Shown here: positions 1 through 13,727 of the stretch, piece after piece
How positions within the stretch are numbered: position 1 is the first letter of the stretch
Layout: every line of letters begins with the position of its first letter
Source of the DNA: Oxyruncus cristatus
Taxonomy: Eukaryota > Chordata > Aves > Passeriformes > Cotingidae
Assembly: GCA_013399855.1 (NCBI GenBank)
Contig: VXAY01002923.1
Coordinates: 1-64,000, forward strand
Direction: 5' to 3'
Length of the DNA: 64,000 nt
Translations under genes and position numbers: made by a program
Notes under the pieces: model-generated
Database searches by the model: none
Seen by the model: only the letters and a program-made list of their open reading frames with translations
Told to the model about the DNA's origin: nothing

Positions 1-1339
1 TTTTCTTCGTAGCTCTGGTTGTACTCTCTCTGGTAGATGGGGTGCCAGCAGGAGACCCTCCAGACTTATTTAGGATATATAAGTATATCCTAAACTGTTT
101 GCAATTGAAATGTATATGTGCTGGGAATAACAATTTTGCATGGTAATTTGTTCACATTTTACTACTTGATGAAAATGATGATTTAATTATGATAACTTGA
201 TGAGGCACGCATTTAAAAAAGTCTCCAGAGTTGCTTTTTCTTTTTCCTTAAATTCTTGATCGGGACGAAGGTCACTGTTGAAACACAAGGTTAGTGTTAG
301 TAATTTATAGCATAGTTATTCTGGTTTGAATATTCAGATTTCCTCTAATTTTGATCTGTTTCAAACATTTAAATGTTATAAGTATCATGGTTTTTATAGT
401 GCTCAGTTTTACAGCATATGGAATCTGTCATTAGAAGCCACAAAGCTCTTTGAAAATGAATTGTATTAGAGCAATGGAAATTGCTCTATTCTTTACCATT
501 TTGAAAACATATGCTCCCCCTATGGGCCTGACCAACTCTTTATCCTTTGCAGAGGTAAAGGTTCTATGAAGTCAATATGAGGTCAGGGTGAAAGGTAAGG
601 TAAAACAGCACTAATTATTGGTGTTCCAGCTTTGTGTTTCCTCGGGGCAAAAATGACTGCAGATCTGGTGATGATTTTTGCCTGTGGATATTCTAAGTAT
701 CCCTTGAAGTCAAAGAATTTTAACTTCCTATTTTAAAAAGAGAGTAAGATAAAATTATCAGTACATTTCAGAACAAAGAAAATTAGAGTGATGTGACATG
801 ACCCAGCCTGGGAGTAGCTAATAAATTGATCAAGAAATTTAAACAGATGAAAGGAAAGCTAAACATGGCAAAAATAACTTGTGGATTTAGATACACATAT
901 CTGCACAGAAAGAACGATGACACAGAAAAGCTCACAGCAGGGAGGAGCTGACAGAAAGCATTTAGACGCTCGTCTTCCTCCTTTATTTTTTTTTTTTTCA
1001 TAAGCTTGAAGAATTAAATGGAAAAAAGCCCACCTTTTGAAGAATGTCATAGAGATTTTCAGACATTATTTTTTTTTTTTTATTTTGAGATCCATTCAAT
1101 TTCTCCGGAAATTTTGAAAAAAAATATAAAAACCTCAAAGCAAATATATTTCATGTATTAGTTGAATAAATTTCCGCAAAAGGATCCTAGCATCAGAAAG
1201 ATAAAATTTCCAGATACGAACCAACAGTTCTGCTCTAAAATATCAAAAATGCCCACAGTCTCATTACACTACCATACCACTGGCTTGTAGCTGTCACGGA
1301 GAACTGGTTATTTCATTAAAAAATGGGGTTTTTTACTCT
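1..1339. other. Unannotated AT-rich DNA
   Basis: I see no gene, repeat family or RNA here. The block is AT-rich, with short A/T runs such as the T tracts near 985-998 and 1069-1081. Open frames are 72 codons or shorter and have the low-complexity content expected of chance frames. Confidence 0.6.
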
Positions 1340-2552
1340 CATGGAATACCCTTCTCTCTCAGTCTCTGCTGAGCTTTGATCTTACCTATGAATTTAGCAT
1401 CTCTCTCTCCCTTATTTTCTCTTGTGCCCTCACACCAGTTCCTGATCAGGCTTTCTATCACTTCATTTCACCACTACTATTTTCTTGTGTCTTTGAATCA
1501 CATGCATATTTCACACTTTCTCCCCTGCCCCAGTGGAATATTTTCTGAAGTTCTTGTGAAATCTATCTCTCTTCACTAAAAATCTGCCTTTTCTGTTCAT
1601 TTCTACCGTCTGCTTACCTAAATAACTATTTCCCAACTACTTTAAATCTCCCATCTGTTTTTTCCCCACCATTGACTCAGACTTCAAACTCTCCTTTGAC
1701 TTCTCTTTCCCTCCCTTCCTCTCTCCCTTCATCCCTCTCTCTTTTCCTCTTCCCCATATGGGACCCTACCAGGTTCTTGCAAGATGATGTTATTGAAATG
1801 TAGAATGACTTTATTCTCACCTTCTTTTGCCTCTTTATTTTCTTTCTGACATTCAGTTCTCCTTCTTTCTTGCTCCCAATCTGCATATTTTCTAGCAGTT
1901 CTTACCCCAGCTTTGCTCTTTTTCTTGTGACCTCTCTTCAACTCTGAAACTCTTCTACACCACTCTTATCCTTGCATGTGTTTTCCACGTAACTTCTCAC
2001 TACTTTCTGGATCTTTTATTTCACAATATAAAAAAGGCAGTCTGTTCTTTGAAAAATATCCCACTTTTACCTTAAATTTTATCCTCATTTATTGCCCCAT
2101 CTTGTTTCTTCCTTTAATTTCATGCTCCGTAAATGCAGCCTGGATTTACCCATCTATTTATACTCCTTTCCGTCCTCACATTGAAGGGTACTATTTTTTT
2201 AAAATTTTTAGTGGTATTTTAGCAAAATCTTAGATTTCTCCAATATTTCTTCATCATCTTTGACCTCAACAGTTCCTTTTATTTTGTTTGAAATAATTTT
2301 CTGTCTTTTCTTCTATGACTGCTCTCAGCTGTGTCTCTCTTTCTGCCTGTCTAATCATTCCTTTGATTGATCTTTCAGAAGTCCCTTCATATCTCTGCTT
2401 CCTGTAGGTGTCCCATAGGCCATGTCCTCTATTCTCTTTCTTTATTTAAACTTTTTCTCTAAATAATCTTATTTGTGTATCTACCATCTTAGTTCACCTT
2501 TTGTCTTTGTGCTGGTTTTCAGATTTATGTTTCTAGTAGATCTTTCCTTTTG
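1340..2552 (+). mobile_element. Ancient L2/L3-type LINE relic (reverse transcriptase part), decayed
   Basis: About 1.2 kb is strongly pyrimidine-rich on this strand, unlike its flanks, as is typical of L2/L3-type LINEs of the CR1 superfamily. Near 2404-2460 the sequence follows the reverse transcriptase block that encodes a G-V-P-Q-G motif: Val-Gly-Val-Pro is readable from 2404, and the expected Gln codon is now TAG. About 100 bases further on, 2465-2552 follows the part that normally carries the Y-A-D-D active-site region, but that motif is destroyed. Other stretches, for example 1735-1800 (CCATATGGGACCCTACCAGG, then a TTGCAAGATGATG-like string), also fit the recalled consensus. Frameshifts and stops occur throughout, so it cannot be active. 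The family name is my recollection. A different CR1-superfamily LINE is possible. Confidence 0.58.
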
Positions 2553-5500
2553 TGCAAACGAAAACTAAATAAAACTAAATCTTCAGCTGAAAGTATTTTA
2601 ATGTCTTTCTTGGTTTTAGATGACTTCATTCTGGAAAAAAAAATCCAGCAATGCACAAAGAAGTTTTTAGAGAGTAAATGAAATACATAATCACTTGGCT
2701 AAAATCAGTAGCAAATAGAGGTTTTATCATGCTAGATTTTCTTGTTTTGCTTAGGTCTTCATAGAATTATACTCAAAAAGCTTGATTTACCCATAGCACC
2801 ACACTGTAAATTGTCAAAAGAAAGAAGGAAAAAGCTTATCATAATAGTTTCCAGCTGACAATACTCTTGATGAATTGTTGTCAAACCCCATTTATATCCT
2901 AATATAAAGATGTGGAGAAATGAGTTCTGGGTGCTCTCTCAGAGGTATTCACAGCTCTGAGTGAGTAGGACTAGAGTCAGTTTTATGCCACCTTTGTGTT
3001 ACTGCAGTCAGACGGCTGTTCAGACCTCACAAAAATTCTGGTAACTTCTTCAAGAATGTAATTATATAAAATTGGCAGGGCACTTGACTGATAGGCAGTT
3101 TTACTGTCTGAACATAACTTTCTGGTTTTATATAGAACAGTGTCCAGTGGTCAATATAAGAGCACTAGAGAGAGCTTGGAAGGAAAGAGGAATAAGAAGA
3201 AAATATAAGGCAACAAAGAAAAAAACATCAAAAAAACCTCTAACAGAGAAAAGGAATAGAATTCCCCAAATAAAAGTAAAAGATGCTCAGAAAAATGCGT
3301 AATAAAAGAATCTGAAAAATAAAAAAACCTAAACCAGAAAACTGTTACAGTACACAGATGGAGTGAAATTTTGCTTGAAAGTTAGAACCCTCGACCTCAA
3401 CCCACCTCTCTCTCCCAAAGCTTCCACTGAAATCAGAGTAGTAATGTATGTCCCCACAGTTTATTGAGTTCCAAACAATGAACCATGGAGTTACAATCAG
3501 GAAGTCATGAGCCAGGACATGCAAAAATCACAGTTTTGCTGATAAACTTTAAATAGTGATGAAAGGAGATTATTCTGTCATTTTTAGGTTACACATAAGA
3601 ATCATATTTAGAGGTAGAAAGGATTTATTAGTATTTATTCATATGTCAGAAACTATTGATTTCTCAGTATTCATAGCCACTCTAACCATGAGAAATCCGG
3701 TGTCTTTTGTTCATGTCAACTATGACAACTGATATCTCAGCACCTAAAATTAAGCTGAATGCTTCAAAGAAAACTGAAACATATGGCTGCTCTACAAAAA
3801 TATGACAGTCAAGAGAGCAGATGGGAGGCAACTATATCCAGCAACAGAGTGGCACAATAACTTAGCTCAGGTATGTAAATATATTTGCCGATTCACTAAT
3901 TTTCTTTCTTTTTTTTTTACCAATAAAAATTAGATGGTAAAAATATAGTTGTTTGCACAGCAAGTCATTGCCACACAGAGTTTAAAGATGTGTTAAATTT
4001 TCTTTGAAGACTTTGAAACAAAATTAATTTTCGGAAGATGACAGACTAAATAAATCTTTTATTGCCCAGTCTCTTTCTCCTTAAATCACAAGTCACTAGC
4101 AACACTTTTGGTCAGGTAAGGTCAGGACTGCTGACAGAGATTAGTAAGTTTTTAGTATGTACAATGTTGTGCATATTCTTTTAACAGTTACTAAGTTAGA
4201 TTGTGACTAAAATATTTAAATCAAACATTACAAATTTTTATCAGAATGTAGAGAAAGATGCTCAGTAATTTCTTACTCTAAAATTTAAAACAATTATGAT
4301 GGGCTTTTAAATTTTTTGGAGCATGTGACAAAGAACTGCACTTAATAATGGCAGTTTCAATAATAATACTAATAAAGGCAGAGAAAAAAAATGCAAGGGT
4401 CAAAACCAGACTAGAATATGGTTAAGCCATACAGAATTTCTTAACAACAAACATAGGACTTAATAGAGGTTCCATAAAATGATTAGAGTCTGCAAACACC
4501 AGCCATTCAGAATAAAATGCTAATATTAATTTAACTAATTTAACAAGCTAATGACATCCTCAGTTTCTATTCTAATCACAAAAAATTGAAAACTGTCCAG
4601 AATAAGGTATAATACAGAGATATTTCCTTCTTAATATTTTTTGGCAACAACAGAGGAAAGAAATAACATTGATGTAAACTATTAACTGCAAGTGTACATC
4701 TGTTTGTATATGTATTTAAGCTATCCTGCAGTATTATTATGTCAAAATTTATTTTTGGCATCCGACATGTATGTTGTGGCCCCAAAACTTAATTAGATCA
4801 TAGATTTTAGACTGCCTTCTGAAGGAATAAACTATACATTAGGATGGCCACCAAATAGTACTGTTAACTTCTGCCTGTAACCAGCACTTAAATATTTATG
4901 ATTGACTTTAGTAGAAATCCAGACCTAAAATCTAGACATGTCTTAATGTAACACCAGTTATATTTTTACTGAATGTCTGCTTTTGAGAATTGTCCCGTTT
5001 TGGCAATATCATAACACATGTGACAAACATAACGGAGGGCACTTTTTTTTGGTCTGTAACAGAAGCTGATCAAAGAATCTGCAACAAAGCAGATTTGTTA
5101 CTCCTTTACCATATATTTGAATACAGTATGTGCATATGAAGGTATTTCTGAATATTTAGGTGCATCTCTCAAACACACAAAGACTGAAAGCAGGTACCAA
5201 ATGGTGTATTGTTCCTTCCCTTATAATTTTTTTTTTTCTCCCTGATGTTTGAGAGCTACCTGGGGAAGCTGGTTGAAGAAGAAATTCAAGTGAAGGATCA
5301 AATTTCTGCTGAGAAAAGATTACAGAGTGGAAGGGAAGCTGTCTCAGCTTTCTCTGTGCACCTGACAATTTTTTATTAAGCACAGTCCATGAAAATCAAT
5401 ATGAGTACTTTCCTTTTAAATTTTTATTTCATGTAACCTAAATGAACATTCAGTTCAATATAATTAATGAAATAATGTAATTTCTAGTTTTAAATATTCT

Positions 5501-7970
5501 CAAAATCACTATCATATTAACTTTCACACAATTTTTCTCCTATTACAAAATAATAAAAGACAGTGAAATCCTCTTCATTCTGTCTCTTTCGTATTATCAC
5601 TCTTATACTCAGGCACTTTACAAGTAATGATTCCCAAACCAGTCAGCATTACAGTTCCTGTTTTTACTCCTATCACTTGTAGTCTATTCAGCTTGGTGTC
5701 CCATCTCGGAACACAGAGAAAAGAAAACATGGGTTAGGTAAATAGAGCAGATAGCAAGCTTATGCGCCTGCCTAGTCCTACAGCTGCCATCTGAGTCCTG
5801 GACAAACTTTCTGGAGAGACAAAAGGAATCCCCTGGAATATTTCTAAACTTGGATACACAGGTTAAATTGAAAATAAATTCTTAATGCAGAAAACAATGC
5901 ATGTTTCAGTGAAGCAAATATCAAGTAATATACCCTCTTCCAAGTTCTCTATTTTGGTCTAAATTGCCTATAAATTCTGATATTTTCTGGCTCAACAAAA
6001 TGTTTTTTTTAGTATTTTAAGATTTCTAATGAAGCATTACCCTTATAGGAGGAAATATTTAACTTTTCATTCTTTATTCACTCAAAAACTAAATGAAGAA
6101 GTTGGCCTGGGCCAAATTTGAGATCCTCTCCATTTCTGTAAGATCGTGGTGTCTGCTCACATTTAATAAGACCCAGCTATACCTACTTCGTGGCATGATG
6201 GAATCATTCACCCTGCAAAACATTGTGTGGCTCTAATAGTTTGTGAGTGATATGTAATTCAGGTGAATAGAAAGGAATATTTACAATTGCAAAGAAGGGG
6301 TAAGTGAAATAGGCAACAGGATTTAGTGAAGAGAGAAACTTTCCTACCCCTTAACTCAGGAGTTTTGAACAAGATTCTTAGGAGTACCAACCGAAAAATG
6401 AAAAAAGTATTGAGTAGGCATAGGTCCCTGTGTTACTGTGTACTTTGCTGTTTGTCACAGAAACCACTCATATATTCCACCTGAGCCAGGAACAAATTTC
6501 TACTGGATTCCTAGGAAGAGCCTGATACATTTTCCTGCCCAAGCAAATATCTATCTCTCGTAGTTTGGGTCTTTTTTTTTTTTTTTTTTTTTTCCCCTCT
6601 CTGTGTGGTTTGTTGTTTTTGTTGTTGTTTTTTGTTTATTTTTTAAAAACTTTTGAGCTGTTATGCATTTTATATTTTAAGACTTTCCTGGAGGATTAGC
6701 ATCTGGGTTTACTTGATTTTTGGGGTGTTGGTAAAAAGAGATTTTTATATTGTGACTGTCATTCTTACTGTTATTTATAAATTTCTTTGCTGCCACAACA
6801 GAATCTCTTCATGCTTTGACAAGGAATCATTTTACAGATGGAGTTGCAGACAGGCTAATTGTAATTCCAGTGGCAAAGCCCTGGATCTAGACAATTTGTT
6901 ATGCATGCTACAAGTCTTTAGATCCTTAATATCTGCCTTTATAGAGTGGGATCTATTCATTAAAAATCAGCCATTTATCTTACCATATATTTTATATTAA
7001 ATGCCATGACAACCACGGGGGCTTCTTTCATTTTTTTTTAATCGATTTTATTGAAAAGTGACTCACTTTCACTAATGAATCCTTAATGCATCTGCTGAAT
7101 GAGTTGAGGAGATTTAAAGTGTTTACTTTACTTTTATCATTTATTATACATTGTGATCCACATTTGATGCTTACTTACTCACCTAAATGGAACTGAATGT
7201 GACAAATTCGATCTCTGATTCAATGTTTATGGTAGCTAGCTGACCAATTTTTCAAAATGTGAAATGATCTGGGATTTTAGAAAGACCTGAGCAGGTAAAA
7301 AAGAAGTCAGAACTCACTCAGAATCGATAGTCATATTCACTTTGGCCTAAGCAGGTGTCCTGGCTGGCACCACAGGCACAGGTCTCTGCCAGCTCAAGAG
7401 GTCTCATCCCATTGATCTGGCTCCCTTCCCTACTTGCCTAGCTTTGTGGATAAAAGGTGCCAAAAGGGCTGAAAGTAGATATACCTTTTTGACAGTGTAC
7501 TGTGGAGGGGAGAACAAGTTGTCTACAAGTCCAAAGTACATTTTATTCTACTTTTCTATTAGAGAAGTAAAGACTGCTGTCCAGTCTTTCTTTTACTTTT
7601 TGTCTGTCTGGCAGACTAGGTCTGGGGAGAACAGGTTGCTGCTGCAGCTGAATCAGGTAGGCTTAGGAGAATAGGATTAAAGTCGTGCAGAGTCAGGAAA
7701 GCTGGGAGAGGAACTTGAATTGCTGAAATGGTAAATGCTGTTGACCACTCCGAAATTGTAATCAGACTGATCCAAGAAGGATGGAAATGGGCATTTTTGG
7801 AAACGGGGCAAAGGAGTTTTGGTTGCTGAGCAGAGTGCAGAGGGCTGGCAGGAAATGGGGGAGTTTGGTGGGAAGAATGATGAGGGCTGAAAACTTACCT
7901 TTCAATACATGGGTGACTGTGAATATGAGTCCTTGTCACACACCTTGCAGATTACTAGAGTAAGCTCAAA
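2553..7970. other. Unannotated AT-rich DNA
   Basis: I recognise no gene or repeat family in this stretch. It contains an A-rich, purine-rich segment around 3180-3350 and a T22 run at 6572-6593. The longest open frame, 6653-7000 (+), has 115 codons rich in Phe, Leu, Ile, Cys and Tyr, which fits translated AT-rich noncoding DNA. I see no start context, splice pattern or domain to support any of the short frames here. Confidence 0.55.
6572..6593. repeat. Poly(T) tract, T22
   Basis: An uninterrupted run of 22 T is followed by a pyrimidine- and GTT-rich stretch (about 6594-6650). Read on the minus strand it is A22, but I could not see a retroelement body to its left for which it would be the tail. 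Confidence 0.9.
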
Positions 7971-7979
7971 TGCTACTCA

Positions 7980-8520
7980 TGTTGTTCCAAATATGGGTCC
8001 TTTCACCTGGTTTACAAGAGCCAAACAGCACACAGAGTTGAAATATTTGATTTTATTATGATTCTGCAAAATAGAGTGCCAGGCACCTAAGACACCTGGT
8101 ACACCTTTTAGGAAACAAGCACAATCTTTTATACAGTGAGATAATAAAGAAAGAATGATGCAGAAATAGGTGATTAGTCACACTTATATAACAACATTCT
8201 TAATGTGCATGTGGTGGTCCAGTTCATTATACTATCATTTACATATACATATTTCCCTGGAGTTGTGTTTTTATGCATTATAATCACCTAAGGGTTTTTT
8301 TACACATCCTATCAGGTACCATCAAGTTATTATTTAACATTATTTTCTATTACAGTTTCTCCTTCAGTCTATTTGAACAATTAGTTGTCAGTGAAATAAG
8401 GATTTATAGTATTCTGCTTGTGAGCACTCTTCATTGCATTCTGTTACTGGGTACTCTTCACTGCTCCATTGCTCTGGCACAGTGTTGCCATGGTTTCAAA
8501 ACCAATCCATAGTTGCCGTG
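7980..8520 (-). mobile_element. Possible degraded LTR or other retroelement fragment
   Basis: The block has the feel of an avian LTR read on the minus strand. It begins TG on the plus strand (so ends CA on the minus strand). Near 8050 it carries a TTTTATT string, which is an AATAAAA poly(A) signal on the minus strand. It has a mixed, non-simple composition that differs from its flanks. I could not fix the other boundary or a convincing target-site duplication. The call rests on general resemblance and should be treated as a guess. Confidence 0.27.
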
Positions 8521-8529
8521 AACTTTTTT

Positions 8530-11500
8530 GTGAATTTTTAACCTCATCTGATATCACAGATACACTACTGTTGCATTATAAGCTTTTAAAGAAGATTTAA
8601 TTATATTAACAGTTTGGTGACTTTTACTCATCTGATTGAAAATTTTGGATCTTTTAAGTTGGTAAGACTATTCACTAATCATGGAGACTTTGAGTGACCT
8701 AAAAATACTTTTATTCTTAGGATGAAAAAAAAATCATTTTCATTTATCGTATTATATGCATAAAATAGAAACTTTGCAATAGGTTGATCAGAACACAAAA
8801 AAATCCCAGTTAAAATAAAATTTCATTAGTAATGTTAAATTGCACAAATCAACCTTATGAAACAATCACCAAGCCCTAAGTGTGATTACAGAATTAATTT
8901 GGGGGGGTTTTGTTGTTGTTTTTTTTTTTTTTTCACATTTGAACAATAATAGCTAGGATACTGAGTGAAACTCACTGTACTATGACTATGGAATTTATAT
9001 AGTCAAAGACAAGAAGCATTCAGTTCAGTATTTTCTTTTAGGAGAAAGAAGAGATAGTTAGAAGATAAGTTTTGCTAGGGCCTTATTCCATCATGGCCAT
9101 GATGCCCTAGTGTTTTTCAAGGAAACACATAAAATAAAGACCTTAGTAGGTTCATGTTAAAATGAAACATTTAACATGTCTATAAATATACTACCACATT
9201 AAACTGATAGAGTTTATTTAACACATTTCACAGGAGAAAAAACTGAATTCACAGCGTCTCAAAAAAACCCATAGCTCAGAGAGATGAATAGACAGTGATA
9301 AGACTCGAAGAAGGTATTTTCTCATACACTTCAAAGCTTAAAGTCTGAGACGGTTTCAGTCTCAAATCACTTCCTGCTCTCGCTGCCTGTCAGAATAGAC
9401 TGACTTGGAGTGTACTGGGAAAAATGATTCCCTTCACTACCATTTTCATTCCACTGCACTCAGAAACACTGTTAGTAGAAAAGCTACTTATATGGGAATG
9501 CTCTTAAAAATCACTTCAATAGAAAATGAATTATTCCCACTAGCTCAGTGTTCTAATATTTTAAAGAAAGGTCTACACTATTACATACCACAGCCATCTG
9601 GAGAAGATACATGTAGATGTTTGATTTTGGCAGACCACCGTTCCTGCAGTCATTTATCAATATTCATTTTGAGCTGAACTGAGCTTTGTAAAACTCCTTA
9701 GAAAGTGTGCAGTAGCTGACTGTATAGGAGGTAAAACTAGGCTACTATGTGTAGACCAGGCAGAAATAGAGCAGACATTGCTGCTGAAAATGATTTATAT
9801 TGCATCTTTAATTTGGACAAGAGTTAGAGAAGCTGTAGACTTCACCAGCTCAGTGTCTGAACTTACTGCATTTTAGTGTCATGGCTCATGGCTACGTACA
9901 GTCAGCATTAACTAACATTGTGGGCTTAAGAAATTCGAATAATTTGCAAAGAGTTGCACAACCTGTAATATTTTCTCCTAAGTTTGAGCATAGGTTTGCC
10001 TTTTTCATCTGCAATGTGGAGTGAAAATTATGCAGCTGCTAAAACTGTTCAAAATATTTGAATGTAATGTAAATAAAGTCTTTTGAATGTTTGTTGAGGG
10101 AACAGTGAAACTATATGGATGGTTAAAGATGTGAATAAGAAACAGCTCAAAAGCTGAAATAATTTGAAATGTGAAAGTCCTCTAGACATCTAGTTACTTC
10201 AGTATATATACTTCAATATATACAGAATTATGGTCTTACTATACATCTGTCCTGTCACATATACAGTACTACTTCTACTATACCACACAGTACTCCTACT
10301 GCACTATACAATACTACTAAAACAGTACTGCTACTACTATTACCCTATTACCCTTGCTGCTGATACTTCTCTTAATAGGTAATACTAATACTACCTCCCA
10401 GCCCCCGGGAATTTTTGGAGGCTAAATACTCTGTAGATTATGAAGGACAAAGATACTGTGGGAGTAATGTAAATTCAGATAACAAGTATCCCTACAATAT
10501 AAATGATAGAGATTTGGGTATGTATTCTAAATTTTTAGGTGTGTGTCACAAAATGCTTAAAGACTAATCACAATTTTTGCATAACTTTTCCCTTTGGATT
10601 CTTGCAATATTTAAGAAATCAATTAAAAAAAAAAACAGAGAAAAATAATGGATATTTGTGAAAATTTGGAGAGGCAGATGGCAAAAGTCCCTGTGTACCA
10701 TCCGAGATTTAACATCACTTCTTTTCTGCTGATTCCTAATCTTCTGTACTTGAAATGTTGGGTTGTACATATGTAAGTCTGTTATGCATATACACAAAGT
10801 ATGTTTTGTGCTGAAGAAGTAACACATTCGGCTGAGGAGAAAAGAGGTTGACTTTGCTTTGCTTGTAAAGATTTTTTTATTGTATAATCTGTGGCTCAGA
10901 TAAACTTCCATCTCAATTCATCTTGTCTTTGATGAGGACTCAGAGATAATAAAATATATTATAATCACTAAGCTCTAGGGAAAGGTGCCTTTATTACTTA
11001 AATCTCATTAATAAAGCAAACATTGCTTTTCAGATTGCTGTGTTGTAGATCTCACCTAGAATAAAGAGCCTCAGGGACCTTTAACCTCAAGATGTATGAG
11101 GAGGTCAGACTTTGTTGAAATTCAGGTACTGATCAAATCATGTCTGGAATCTGTCACCCTAGTCTGTCTCCACACTGTGCAACAGAAGAAAAATTGTTTT
11201 CAGCTCTGTGAAACACTGAGGCAACCACTCTTCCACCTCTGGATCTGTATCCGCAAGAGAAGTTTGTATACAGTTTGAAAACTGAGCCATTTCCTGCAGA
11301 CTCTCAATCTAGCATTTAGCTGTGTTCATTTCAGCAACTTCAGACAACTTTCTTAAAGCTAAAAGGTAGAAATAGTGATGTGGAAAGAGGAAACATGGCA
11401 GCCAGCTCTCCAAGGAGGGATATTCTCACATGTTTCCCCAGTACCAGAACATAATAATCCTGTGAGGCAGAGGAAAGAAGGTATTTAGAGAAGCAGAGAA

Positions 11501-13394
11501 AAAGGAAAAGGAAATCAGGACAGGAGAATGAGTACAGTCTTTGGGTCTCATGCCTTGTCTTCATAACTACAGTACGTCTAACCGCCAGAAATCCCGATCT
11601 TCAGCAGCAGAATGGACATTTCTCTGTTTTCCCAGAAATGTACTTCTTAATATCTTTCCCTCCGAAATAATAAAAAAAAAAATTGTAAATGAGGAATTGA
11701 GAACAATGAGTGCATGAAAGAACAAAAAAAAGTAAATTCATTGCCACAGTTCTCCTTTAGAGAAGCAGTCCATTCAAAATGATAGACGGAAGAGTAATTT
11801 CTATTTTAGTAATACAAGAAACATTTTATGTACAATATAAATAAATATAACATGCAGAATTGCTAGGGCAATTAACAATCAAATTTTCAGAGATGAGTAT
11901 ACATTGGACATTATCCTTGAATATCCATATAATTAGTACAGAAAATTTTCTTTCAAGTATTTCCTGAGCAACTACACCAAAAGTTTTTCTTTACACTCCC
12001 AACTCAAATACTCAGAGAAAATTTTGCATTTTGGAATTTATTGGTCAATATGTGATGGAATAAGTAATCACTTGCCTACAATACCCATCTTTGCCGTGAA
12101 TTGTAGTAGCACATACCATAAATGAAAATGAAGCATGCCATTGAATAAAGCATGTGAAAAATCTGTTTAACTATGTACAGACTTTCAATGCATTGGTTCA
12201 TGATATATAAGACTATTTTTCTCAGTAAAGATTGTTCTTGCAATCTCATCATCAGTTGAGGCAGAAAATGATGAGGAGAGAATTGATGTGGTTACATATT
12301 TGTGACTTGGTTTTGGCAGGTGATTCTACAATAAGTTTTGCTTAGTTTAGCATATCTATTTGCATTGAAATTTAACAGTCAGTAAACACGTATTTTTTCT
12401 TGCAGAAGTGACAAAAGTATGTCCTGCGTATGATACCTGGCATTTCAGTAGATGGTTAGAACTTAGTTTCTATTAAAATTGATAGATCGTTAATCTCAGA
12501 ATTTGTTTCTAACACACATATTCAGGTTTTACAGGCCTCCACTGTTCTCTTAGGTAGTAAAGTAGGACTCTTACCTTTGGCTTTGCACTTCAATTATCTG
12601 TATTATGTTACTGTATTATTTGTGTCTTGTGCTCCCACTCAATATTTGCAGAGCATAACTAAGAGGTAAATCAGGAAAAATATTTCTTAGCAAAAGACTG
12701 CTGATGAATTTACTTCCTCCAAAAGGAAACCTACTGAATTATATAGCAGAATCTTTGTTATCAGCAGTTCACAATGGCTTTGAGACATTGGTTCATTTTT
12801 CTCAAAGCTAAGAATTTGAAGAGGACATAGGGTTTAAATATCTCTTTCTGGCTCATAGCTACATTTCTATTACAGTACCCTGACTTTTCACCTATTATGA
12901 ATTCACTGTGAAAGTATTCCCCATATTCATAACACTTTCCAGCTGCACAGTGGTGTCCTGTAGAGCTCCCGGGGTGATCGCATTGTAAGGCTCAGAGCTG
13001 GAGTAAGCTGGGACATAGCTCAGGCAATGGTAGTCAGCCAAGAAGCGACATAATTTCTAACCTTTCATCTGACGATGAGTGAAGAGATTATCATTTCTGC
13101 ATTTGTATCCCTTTAATAATTTCCCAAGTTATCGTCATGTTTTGTTATTCATTGGTATGTTTTGAGAAGTACATGAATACTGGCTGAATTCATCCATTAG
13201 GGAATTGATAAATGATTTGCAGTTACACACAATTCCATTTTAAATGGAGTTTAAAAATTTAATAAGAACATTCTGTTTTCAAAAATGCTAAGTTCAAGGA
13301 CCCATTGTAGCAGAGCTTAGGCAGGACACTTAATAGAAAGATAATCCTACTGTGAAAAATTCGTAATTTGAGATCAAATCAGGGAAAGAAACAG
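8530..13394. other. Unannotated AT-rich DNA
   Basis: No gene or dispersed repeat was recognised. Simple sequence includes T15 at 8919-8933 just after a G7 run, and a loose TAC/TAT-rich zone near 10250-10400. The largest open frame (10564-10911, minus, 115 codons) is rich in Phe, Ser, Leu and Lys and shows no domain. Confidence 0.5.
10245..10400. repeat. Degenerate TAC/ACT trinucleotide-rich zone
   Basis: The strand repeatedly shows short TACTAC, CTACTA and ACTACT strings broken by other bases, as in a decayed trinucleotide microsatellite. No clean array of more than a few units remains. Confidence 0.55.
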
Positions 13395-13689
13395 TGTAGG
13401 AAGCATGGGGTAACAGACAGAATCATGAGAAAATGGCTTCAACTGTGCCAGGCGAGGTTCAGGTTGGACATCAGGAGGTATTTCTTCATGGAAAGGGTTG
13501 TCAAGCATTGGAATAGGTTGTCCAGGGAAGTTTTGGAGCCACCATCCCTGGAGATGGTCAAGGAACGACTGGATGTGGCACTTACTGCTATGGTTTAGTT
13601 GACATGGTGGTGTTCTGTCAAAGGTTTGACTTGATGATCTTGGAGGTCTTTTCCAACCTTAATGATTCTATAATTCTATGATTTTATGT
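13395..13689 (+). mobile_element. CR1 LINE 3' fragment (5'-truncated)
   Basis: This is the tail of a chicken repeat 1 LINE. The plus strand encodes a typical C-terminal end of CR1 ORF2: from about 13449 it reads R-F-R-L-D-I-R-R-Y-F-F-M-E-R, then V-K-H-W-N-R-L-S-R-E-V, ending near 13598. The 3' untranslated part follows, with the familiar GATGATCTTGGAGGTCTTTT and CCAACC strings. The copy ends in the short ATTCTATG-type tandem repeat (about 13665-13689) that marks CR1 3' ends. Only about 300 bp remain, which fits the usual 5' truncation of CR1 insertions. It lies 38 bp from an LTR on the opposite strand. Confidence 0.95.
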
Positions 13690-13727
13690 TCAACAGTTGT
13701 AAACCAAAGAGGAATTCATGTCAAGTC

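Noticed and set aside
7974..8631. TACTCAT at 7974-7980 and 8625-8631 as a target-site duplication of the LTR-like block
   Set aside because: The right copy is about 100 bp past any plausible element end, the inner end does not read CA, and a hexamer match within such a search window is not rare.
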